Positions 1-5,374 of a DNA stretch of 6,895 nucleotides are shown in pieces. Positions within the stretch are counted from its first letter, which is position 1. Every line of letters begins with the position of its first letter. Source of the stretch: Acidimicrobiia bacterium (GTDB lineage Bacteria; Actinomycetota; Acidimicrobiia; Acidimicrobiales; Ilumatobacteraceae). The position numbers and the translations under genes are program-made. Location: NCBI GenBank assembly GCA_010030605.1, contig RHCK01000086.1:1-6895 (forward strand), written 5' to 3'. The notes beneath the pieces are model-generated. The model searched no databases, was not told where the DNA came from, and was given only the letters and a program-made list of their open reading frames with translations.

Positions 1-182
1 CCGAGCTCGCGAAAGGTGCGCGCGGTTTCGGCATCGAAGTGGGCGGCGCGAGGCAAGGAGTACACATCCAGATCGCGCTCGAGAACCACCACCGAGAGGC
101 CATGGCGAGCCAACAACGTGGCCAACGTCGAGCCCACCGGCCCGGCGCCGATGATTGCCACGTCGTGCATTGTTGAACTCAT
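1..182 (-). CDS. FAD-dependent aromatic hydroxylase (MhpA/PheA-like), N-terminal 60 residues only
   Basis: Only the first 60 residues are in the window; the gene runs off the left edge. Residues 6-36 form a classic FAD-binding Rossmann start: a hydrophobic strand (DVAIIG), the loop GAGPVG at 12-17, a helix, and a second strand ending in Glu35-Arg36, where the acid normally holds the FAD ribose. The following PRAAHFDAETARTF (44-57) resembles the stretch after the second strand in class A flavoprotein hydroxylases such as 3-(3-hydroxyphenyl)propionate and resorcinol hydroxylases. Such enzymes use NAD(P)H and O2 to add a hydroxyl to a phenolic ring in the cytoplasm. The chosen start at 182 overlaps the stop of the upstream dioxygenase gene as ATGA, which suggests translational coupling; an internal ATG at 170 is possible, and neither has a strong Shine-Dalgarno sequence. 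Making a diol for the neighbouring dioxygenase would be its logical job, but the substrate cannot be read from this fragment. Confidence 0.85.
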   Translation of the reverse strand, partial: MSSTMHDVAIIGAGPVGSTLATLLARHGLSVVVLERDLDVYSLPRAAHFDAETARTFREL

Positions 183-1111
183 CGATCGAGTGAGGCCCAA
201 CCCGACTTCAACACGTCGATGTCTTTGGGAACGATGAACTCCATCGGCATCCGCGGACCCCACGCCAAACCGACGTTCTCCAGTCCCACCGCGGTTCGCC
301 CGACCGATTCCCATTCGGCGTCGTCATCGATGCGATCCATGTCGCTGTAGAACTCGACGAACGAACCGGATGGGTCACGCAGGTACCACATGAAGTTCGA
401 CCCGATGAAGTGGCGACCGAAACCCCAGGTGTGTCGATCCGCGTCGACTGTCAACAACTTCGTCGCCAGATGACCCACATGGTCGACGTCATCGCATTCC
501 CACGAGTAATGCTGCAGGAACGGAACTTCCCCTCCCACGATGGCGATGTTGTGATGATCAGTGGTGCATCGAAGGAAGGCGATGATGTCGGTGAACTCGT
601 CGCTCACCTTGAAACCGAGGGCATCGATCAGGAAGTCTCGCGTGCCACGCCACGAGGGGGTGCCCACCACGATGTGGCCCAAGCGACGCGGTGAACGTGC
701 ACCCGGGAACACGCCGGGGCTGCGACGATTACGACGGGGCCACGAACCGGGGGCGTTCGGAGCGAATGCCTCCGGAATCGACTGCTCGAGTCGCGGTAAC
801 GGCCGAATCCGAAATTCGATGTGCGTGTGCGGCTCGACGCAGACCAACTCGTTCGAAATCAACGTGTGTGGGGCACCGACGGCCGTCAACCGGCCAGCGA
901 TGTCGGCCAGATCGGCCTCGCTGTCGACCCCGAGATCGACGCCGAGCAAACGACGAAAAGGGGCTTCCGACACATGTATCTGAGTTCCACCATCGGGGCT
1001 GTCGAACAACGATCCGTTGTTCGACGTCAACCCCATCTCACCGTAGAAAGCGGCTTGAGCCGTCGGGTCGGAGACCCCGATGCGGATCGCCTGGAGTCGA
1101 TGCAGCGACAT
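179..1111 (-). CDS. Type I extradiol ring-cleavage dioxygenase (two-domain VOC, BphC-like)
   Basis: The 310-residue protein has two vicinal-oxygen-chelate domains (about 4-105 and 142-258) joined by a Pro/Arg-rich linker at 117-144; two-domain extradiol dioxygenases are usually about 290-310 residues. Family knowledge of BphC enzymes places the Fe(II) ligands at His, His and Glu, which I align to His146 (LGHIV), His201 (QHYSWE) and Glu253 (FVEFYSD). Second-shell residues are also present: His187 in TDHHNIA, His234 in GRH and Tyr243 in YLRDPSG. Residues 232-253 nearly match the extradiol signature, with Trp242 where an aliphatic residue or Phe is usual. It should cleave a catecholic ring next to the diol using O2. 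The open frame extends upstream to 1258, but the family N-terminus fits ATG 1111, which overlaps the stop of the FAH gene by one base (TGATG). The upstream extension is Arg-rich and lies inside that gene. Substrate is unknown; a catalytically silent VOC protein is less likely given the intact ligands. Confidence 0.9.
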   Translation of the reverse strand: MSLHRLQAIRIGVSDPTAQAAFYGEMGLTSNNGSLFDSPDGGTQIHVSEAPFRRLLGVDLGVDSEADLADIAGRLTAVGAPHTLISNELVCVEPHTHIEFRIRPLPRLEQSIPEAFAPNAPGSWPRRNRRSPGVFPGARSPRRLGHIVVGTPSWRGTRDFLIDALGFKVSDEFTDIIAFLRCTTDHHNIAIVGGEVPFLQHYSWECDDVDHVGHLATKLLTVDADRHTWGFGRHFIGSNFMWYLRDPSGSFVEFYSDMDRIDDDAEWESVGRTAVGLENVGLAWGPRMPMEFIVPKDIDVLKSGWASLDR

Positions 1112-1941
1112 CAGCCGTTGACGCACCGATTGCGCAGAGAACCGATCACCTCGGCGCCGCTGTCGATCACGTCGCCGTCTTTCAACAAGCGTCCACGAGC
1201 CATTCCGACCCCGTCGGGGGTGCCGGTGAAGATGAGATCGCCGGCTTCGAGAGTGCAAATGCTCGACAGATACGACACCAAGTACGGAATGTCGAAGATG
1301 AGATCACGAGAGCGGGCTTCTTGCATGCGCTCGCCACTGACGTCGCACCACAAGCCGATGTCGTCGGGATCGGCGAAGGAATCCACCGACACCATCACCG
1401 GTCCGATCGGACCATAAGTGTCGAAACTCTTGCCCAAGCTGAACTGCGGTGGCTTGCCGGTGGTCTGCACCTTGCGGTCGCTGATGTCTTGGCCGAGGGT
1501 GATGCCCGCAACATGGCTCCATGCCGCATCCCGGGCGATGTGGCGACCGCCTTTCCCGATGACCACCACCAGTTCCACTTCCCAGTCGACGGTGTCGCCG
1601 GACAGCACCACGTCGTCGGTTGGCCCGACGAGACAACTCGGGAACTTCGTGAAGGTCAACGGCGCCGGCGGAAGTTCCATCTTCGATTCGCTCGCGTGCG
1701 ACTTGTAATTCAGGCCGATGCCGAAGACCTTCGAGGGACGAGGAACACACACGCCCAACGAGCCCGACACCGGTGACCCGCTCGTTTTGGCCGCCAGCGA
1801 GAGCGCCGACAATTCGGAGAACCGCGCCACCGCCGTCATCGGGTTGGCCAACGACTCGTCGCCGGCCACCTTGGCGGCGTCGTGAAAGACGCCGTCGACC
1901 TCGAGAACCGTGCGTCCGCCGATGCTTCCCATTCTGAACAT
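1111..1941 (-). CDS. Fumarylacetoacetate hydrolase (FAH) family protein, ring-fission product hydrolase/isomerase
   Basis: This 276-residue protein has a short N-terminal domain (about 1-65) and a full FAH catalytic domain (about 70-274). The divalent metal site is visible as Glu121 and Glu123 in WEVELVVVIGK and Asp152 in GQDISDR, with the 29-residue spacing known from FAHD1. The lid dyad appears as His82 and Glu85 in NYKSHASE. KSFDTYGPIGP (171-181) and FTGTPDGVGMARG (238-250) are typical of the acylpyruvase, HpcE isomerase and 2-hydroxyhepta-2,4-diene-1,7-dioate isomerase branch. Relatives hydrolyse, decarboxylate or isomerise the oxo-dienoates made by ring cleavage. The gene lies between the regulator and the extradiol dioxygenase, so its likely substrate is the product of that dioxygenase. 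ATG 1941 has a good Shine-Dalgarno sequence (AAGGAG, 8 bases upstream); ATG 1932 is a poorer alternative. Which of the several FAH reactions it performs cannot be decided from sequence alone. Confidence 0.9.
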   Translation of the reverse strand: MFRMGSIGGRTVLEVDGVFHDAAKVAGDESLANPMTAVARFSELSALSLAAKTSGSPVSGSLGVCVPRPSKVFGIGLNYKSHASESKMELPPAPLTFTKFPSCLVGPTDDVVLSGDTVDWEVELVVVIGKGGRHIARDAAWSHVAGITLGQDISDRKVQTTGKPPQFSLGKSFDTYGPIGPVMVSVDSFADPDDIGLWCDVSGERMQEARSRDLIFDIPYLVSYLSSICTLEAGDLIFTGTPDGVGMARGRLLKDGDVIDSGAEVIGSLRNRCVNG

Positions 1942-1943
1942 GT

Positions 1944-2651
1944 TTATTTCTCCTTGTTGGTGTTCGATTTTTTCGATTCTTCGGCCAATCGCCCGACCAC
2001 TTCGAGCGTGAGCATCAAGTGCGCGGTCAAGGCGTCGACGGCACCGTCGACATCACCGTTCATCACCGCGTCGGCGATGTCGGCATGCTCGCGTCGATGA
2101 TCGCTCCGTCGCACAGGTGCCGCACCGAGCAATTGGAAGAGGCGTGCCCGGTCGGTGAGTTGTTCCACCTGACCGATCAGAACCTGATTCGCACATCGCG
2201 AGAGCAACGCCCGATGGAATCGGCGATGGTCGACGTAGAACGCTTCGGCCGAATCGTGATGACCCAACAGAGCGTCGCGAGCCGTGATCACGTCGGCGAC
2301 GAACGCGCGGCGCGCGTCGTCGGTGGCTGCCGCTCGAAGCATCGATTGCCGCAAGGCCATCGGCTCCAACACCAACCGCACCGAATAAATGTCGGTCGCC
2401 AAACTCGCGTCGATGTGCGCGACGCGGGCACCTCGTTGGGGAAGGAGGGTGATCAAGCCTTCGCCGGCCAATCGTCGCAACGACTCCCGAATCGGCGTCG
2501 GCGACACACCCCAGGTTGTCGCGAGTCGTTCCACCGGAATCCGTTCACCGGGAGCGATGCGACCCACCAAAATCTCGTCGCGCAATCGATCGTCGACCCA
2601 CTGGGCCCGCGTGCGGGGCGGAACCAAGCTGGACGCCGAACCAAGGGTCAT
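1944..2651 (-). CDS. GntR-family transcriptional regulator, FadR/FCD subfamily
   Basis: The 235-residue protein has an N-terminal winged helix (about 16-80) with the GntR pattern: LRDEILVGRIAPGERI, then the helix-turn-helix around 41-65 (LATTWGVSPTPIRESLRRL), then GLITLLPQRGARV as the wing. Residues 85-225 form an all-helical FCD effector domain. Three pocket histidines that usually bind a metal are visible: His146 (RRFH), His189 (REHADI) and His211 (TAHL). The position four before His146, usually Asp, is His142; Asp141 is next to it. Such regulators usually repress a neighbouring catabolic operon and release DNA on binding a small carboxylic acid. As the first gene of the operon, 2 bases before the FAH gene, it probably controls itself, the operon and perhaps the divergent oxygenase. 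ATG 2651 has only a weak AGGG upstream. The Lys-rich tail (227-235) overlaps the next gene's ribosome-binding site. Confidence 0.92.
   Translation of the reverse strand: MTLGSASSLVPPRTRAQWVDDRLRDEILVGRIAPGERIPVERLATTWGVSPTPIRESLRRLAGEGLITLLPQRGARVAHIDASLATDIYSVRLVLEPMALRQSMLRAAATDDARRAFVADVITARDALLGHHDSAEAFYVDHRRFHRALLSRCANQVLIGQVEQLTDRARLFQLLGAAPVRRSDHRREHADIADAVMNGDVDGAVDALTAHLMLTLEVVGRLAEESKKSNTNKEK
1950..1955 (-). promoter_or_regulatory. Shine-Dalgarno sequence of the FAH-family gene
   Basis: On the minus strand the bases read AAGGAG, 8 bases before ATG 1941. They lie within the last codons of the GntR gene, whose TAA stop is at 1946-1944. This fixes the start at 1941 and shows that the regulator and the first enzyme share one transcript. 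It is the strongest ribosome-binding site in the window; most other starts have weak or no match. Confidence 0.8.
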
Positions 2652-2657
2652 GGCCGA

Positions 2658-2687
2658 ACCCTAGAAGCCCACCGTCAGCCAAGTCAA
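2658..2687 (-). promoter_or_regulatory. Candidate promoter of the regulator-led operon
   Basis: On the minus strand TTGACT (2687-2682) is followed after 18 bases by TAGGGT (2663-2658), a match to the actinobacterial -10 form TANNNT. Six bases then lead to ATG 2651, so transcription could begin at the start codon and give a leaderless mRNA. Two competing readings remain. AGGG within the same hexamer could instead be a Shine-Dalgarno sequence 7 bases from the ATG, and a promoter TTCAGG-17-TAGATT (2717-2689) could serve as the real one with a leader of about 30 bases. Confidence 0.4.
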
Positions 2688-2700
2688 TAATCTATAAATT
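2685..2700. promoter_or_regulatory. AT-rich core of the divergent spacer, possible GntR operator region
   Basis: Within strongly GC-rich DNA, these 16 bases contain a single C and otherwise only A and T. They overlap the -35 side of the candidate minus-strand promoter and lie just upstream of the candidate plus-strand promoter. A regulator bound here could affect both directions. I found no clean palindrome in it, only a 3-base AAT/ATT symmetry across 2686-2700, so it is a location for an operator and not a recognised operator sequence. Confidence 0.35.
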
Positions 2701-2727
2701 CCTTCATCGCCCCTGAACGGGTAAGGT
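2699..2727 (+). promoter_or_regulatory. Candidate promoter of the PhyH-family oxygenase gene
   Basis: TAAGGT at 2722-2727 fits the TANNNT -10 pattern and is followed by exactly six bases before ATG 2734, the spacing expected of a leaderless actinobacterial transcript. The -35 candidate TTCCTT (2699-2704, 17-base spacer) is poor. The alternative reading is that AAGG at 2723-2726 is a Shine-Dalgarno sequence 7 bases before the ATG, with a promoter further upstream, for instance with TATAAA at 2693-2698. Confidence 0.35.
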
Positions 2728-2733
2728 TTCCTC

Positions 2734-3594
2734 ATGGACTCGATTCCCCGGTTCACCCCCGGCGCCGACCCCGACGACATTGCCCGGGCCCTCACCACCA
2801 CCGGTGCCGCCATCATCGAACGCCTCGTGGACGAATCCACCGTCGATCGGATGCTGGCCGAAATGCAGCCCCATGTCGAGGCCACGTCGTACGGCTCCGA
2901 CAACTTCAACGGACTCACCACCAAGCGCACCGGGGCCCTCCTGGCCCGGTCGGTGACCAGTCGAGATTTCGTGGGCCATCCCGAGGTGTTGGCCGTCGTC
3001 GACCGCGTTCTGGGCCCGATCTCCACCAGCTATCAGCTCCACCTCACGCAGATGATCTGCATCTGGCCCGGTGGGCCGGCTCAGTCCTTGCATCGCGACC
3101 AGTGGTGCTTCGACATGTTCCCGTTTCCGCCGGAGATGGACGTCGAAGTGTCCACCATCTGGGCCCTCGACGATTTCACCGAGGAGAACGGTGCCACACG
3201 CATCATTCCGAACAGCCTGTTGGATCCGGCCTCGGCAACCGCCGACGTTCATCGCACGATTCCGGCCACCATGCCCAAGGGTTCGGTGGTGTTGTACACC
3301 GGCCGCACCATCCACGGTGGTGGCGCCAATCGCAGTGACGCGGTGCGACGGGCACTGAACGTCGACTACATCCTTGGTTGGTTGCGACAGGAAGAGAACC
3401 AGTACCTGTCGTGTCCACCGGAGGTCGCGCGCACGCTTCCCGAACGCTTGCAGAAGTTGGCCGGCTACAGCATGGGTGCGTACGCCCTCGGATACATGGA
3501 CGACATTCGCGATCCGTTCGCCGTGCTGAATGGTTTCGATGGTGGTTCGTCGTTCGGTGGATTGAGCACGCCCGTGCCCACGGTCGAGCTCTAG
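2734..3594 (+). CDS. Phytanoyl-CoA dioxygenase (PhyH) family Fe(II)/2-oxoglutarate oxygenase
   Basis: The 286-residue protein is of normal length for bacterial PhyH oxygenases. The double-stranded beta-helix core carries the facial triad: His120 and Asp122 in LHRDQW and His194 in TIHGGGANRSD, with Arg205/Arg206 twelve residues later as the likely 2-oxoglutarate carboxylate anchor. The N-terminal part (about 12-50) is the usual helix preceding the core, with GAAIIERLVDESTV. Members couple oxidation of 2-oxoglutarate to hydroxylation of a bound organic substrate in the cytoplasm; substrates range widely, so none is assigned. It is transcribed away from the GntR-led aromatic operon across an 82-base spacer, which suggests common control and perhaps an early step on the same compound or a side chain of it. 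That link is inferred from position only. ATG 2734 fits the family start. A slightly longer frame on the opposite strand is a shadow. Confidence 0.9.
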   Translation: MDSIPRFTPGADPDDIARALTTTGAAIIERLVDESTVDRMLAEMQPHVEATSYGSDNFNGLTTKRTGALLARSVTSRDFVGHPEVLAVVDRVLGPISTSYQLHLTQMICIWPGGPAQSLHRDQWCFDMFPFPPEMDVEVSTIWALDDFTEENGATRIIPNSLLDPASATADVHRTIPATMPKGSVVLYTGRTIHGGGANRSDAVRRALNVDYILGWLRQEENQYLSCPPEVARTLPERLQKLAGYSMGAYALGYMDDIRDPFAVLNGFDGGSSFGGLSTPVPTVEL

Positions 3595-3604
3595 AAACAA
3601 CCTC

Positions 3605-5359
3605 GTGTCCGAACGCGTCTACCTTCCCGGTCTCGACGGTCTGCGGGCGTTGTCGGTTTTGTTCGTCGTGGCGTTCCACACCGGACTCATCGAGGGCGGC
3701 TGGATCGGCGTCGACGTCTTCTTCGCGATCTCCGGATTCCTCATTACCGGGCTACTGGTGGACGAACACGAACGTTCGGGAACGATCTCATTGGGAGCAT
3801 TCTGGGGCCGACGATTCCGCCGACTCGTGCCCGCCCTGTTCGTGCTGCTCGGTTTGATCGTGACTCTCGTTCATTTCGATCAAGTGAACGTCGCCGGTCG
3901 CAATGTCTGGGGCGCTTTGACCTACAGCACCAACTGGGTTCACATCTTCGGTGGCGCGAGTTACTGGGATCAATTCGCCACACCCGACCCACTGCGCCAT
4001 CTGTGGTCGCTGGCCATCGAGGAGCAGTTCTACCTGGTGTGGCCGGTCGTGGCGTGGTTCGTCTTGCGTCGACATGATGCGCGTGCTCTCGTTCGGGTGG
4101 CGATCGCTGCTGCCGTGGTGTCGGCCGTCGTACAGATCATCGGAATCCATGGCGGCCTCTCCGTCGATCGGGTGTACCAGGGCACCGACACCCGCGCAGT
4201 GGCTTTCCTCATCGGAGCGGCCTTGGCATCACGGGGTTGGCCACCCGTTCGACCACGCGCTCTATCGCGAGTCGCCGCGACGGCGTGCGCGATCCCTTTG
4301 CTCGGCGCGGCGATCTGGTTGCCCGGCGATCGGGATTGGGTGTTCTCGGGTTCGTTGATCGTCGTGAGCGTCCTCGGTTCGGTGGTCGTTCTGCTCAGCG
4401 CCACCAACACCTCTGGTTGGTTGCACTCGTCGCCGTTGAGGGCGATCGGCCGCTGGAGTTACGGCATCTACCTGTTTCATTGGCCCCTGGCGGTTTCGGA
4501 TCGGTTGTTGCGACTGCCCAATGTCGGGCGCTTCGTCGTTGTCACTCTGATCTCCATCGCTCTAGCGGCTCTGTCTCACCGCTTCGTCGAATCACCCATT
4601 CGACATCGACGGGTACATCGCGCTTTGCGCGCACCCGCGCTGGCTCTCGCCCTGGCGATCACGTTGGCCACGTTCTCTGTCACGGCCTCGGCCGAGCCCG
4701 CGATCGTCACCGACGTCACCTTGGCGCCGCGACCAGTGACGACCGAACCGATCGGCTCGTTGCCATCGCGCGTCATGGTGTTCGGCGATTCACTGCCCGC
4801 GGTCGCTGCCGACGAGTTGCGCGATGCGGCGAACGACCGGAACTTCGAGATCGATGTGTATGCCGACCCGGGGTGCGTGCCATCGGAGGACCCGCGTGAC
4901 CAGTACGGAAAACCCGAATGCATCACGTTCTTGCAAAGTGCTCGCCAACGCGCCATCGACCTCGATATCGACGCAGTCGTCGTCTGGTGGGGCGGTACGG
5001 GGGAAGTCTTTTTCGAACATGGAACGTCCTACCGCTTCTGTGATTCCAATGCGCATGATGCGGGTCGTGATCGAATCAGACAACTGGTCGCTCGTTTCAC
5101 GGATGTGGTTGATTCGATCGTGATCATCGCGCCGGTTCCACGAACCGATATCGGCGCCACCGATGCCGCCGGAACCGAATGCGAGATCAAGGCGTATCGC
5201 GACGTGGCCACCGAACTGGGTTTGAAGATCGTGAATCTTCGAGATGACGTGTGTCCGTCGTATCCAAACGACTGCGATCGAATCCATCGCTACGACGGAT
5301 TGCACTATGACGGGGACGAAGCTCGCACCGTCGCCGGCATCATCCTCGACGCCGTGTGA
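3605..5359 (+). CDS. Membrane acyltransferase-3 (OafA-type) fused to an extracytoplasmic SGNH domain
   Basis: The 584-residue protein has an acyltransferase-3 domain (about 6-335) with LDGLRAL at 10-16, Phe24-His25, GVDVFFAISGFLIT (35-48), the Arg cluster WGRRFRRLVP (67-76), LWSLAIEEQFYLVWP (133-147) and FVESPIR (327-333). These match OafA-like enzymes that move an acyl group across the membrane to an extracytoplasmic acceptor such as a polysaccharide. I count about 11 hydrophobic segments, the last at 343-362. A linker (about 363-388) leads to an SGNH-like domain (388-584) with GDS at 394-396 and a DxxH motif, Asp564-His567. The block III Asn is not evident: that region reads WWGGTGE (461-467). 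The SGNH part has six cysteines (424, 439, 479, 526, 550, 557), suggesting disulfides. The GTG start is set by the conserved N-terminus and has no visible Shine-Dalgarno sequence. It begins 10 bases after the oxygenase stop, so co-transcription is likely though a shared function is not. The acyl group and acceptor are unknown. Confidence 0.92.
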   Translation: MSERVYLPGLDGLRALSVLFVVAFHTGLIEGGWIGVDVFFAISGFLITGLLVDEHERSGTISLGAFWGRRFRRLVPALFVLLGLIVTLVHFDQVNVAGRNVWGALTYSTNWVHIFGGASYWDQFATPDPLRHLWSLAIEEQFYLVWPVVAWFVLRRHDARALVRVAIAAAVVSAVVQIIGIHGGLSVDRVYQGTDTRAVAFLIGAALASRGWPPVRPRALSRVAATACAIPLLGAAIWLPGDRDWVFSGSLIVVSVLGSVVVLLSATNTSGWLHSSPLRAIGRWSYGIYLFHWPLAVSDRLLRLPNVGRFVVVTLISIALAALSHRFVESPIRHRRVHRALRAPALALALAITLATFSVTASAEPAIVTDVTLAPRPVTTEPIGSLPSRVMVFGDSLPAVAADELRDAANDRNFEIDVYADPGCVPSEDPRDQYGKPECITFLQSARQRAIDLDIDAVVVWWGGTGEVFFEHGTSYRFCDSNAHDAGRDRIRQLVARFTDVVDSIVIIAPVPRTDIGATDAAGTECEIKAYRDVATELGLKIVNLRDDVCPSYPNDCDRIHRYDGLHYDGDEARTVAGIILDAV

Positions 5360-5374
5360 TCGCTCAGTCGATCA
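5357..5374. terminator. Weak hairpin at the convergent gene ends, possible terminator
   Basis: TGATCG (5357-5362) and CGATCA (5369-5374) form a perfect 6-base inverted repeat around the loop CTCAGT. The plus-strand stop TGA is the first three bases of the left arm, and the minus-strand stop (5366-5364) is in the loop. No T-run follows on either strand, so it is not a standard intrinsic terminator. It is the only dyad I noticed at this junction. Confidence 0.25.

Noticed and set aside
1112..1258. A 49-residue N-terminal extension of the dioxygenase
   Set aside because: It is an Arg-rich read-through of the FAH gene in another frame; the family N-terminus and the TGATG junction support the start at 1111.
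691..1776. A 361-residue plus-strand frame across the dioxygenase and FAH genes
   Set aside because: Its translation is Arg- and His-rich without a domain, and it crosses two well-supported minus-strand genes.
2674..2686. GTCA direct repeat (2674-2677 and 2683-2686) as regulator half-sites
   Set aside because: Two 4-base matches are expected by chance, and GntR regulators normally use inverted repeats.
2711..2721. CCC-N5-GGG dyad upstream of the PhyH gene as an operator
   Set aside because: Three-base arms are too short to mean anything in GC-rich DNA.
2704..3600. A 298-residue open frame antisense to the PhyH oxygenase gene
   Set aside because: It lies wholly opposite a gene with intact catalytic motifs, shows no recognisable domain, and is rich in Gly, His and Arg as expected of an antisense frame in GC-rich DNA.
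4237..4899. A 220-residue plus-strand frame within the acyltransferase gene
   Set aside because: It is an out-of-frame shadow rich in Arg and Ser inside a continuous, well-supported membrane protein.
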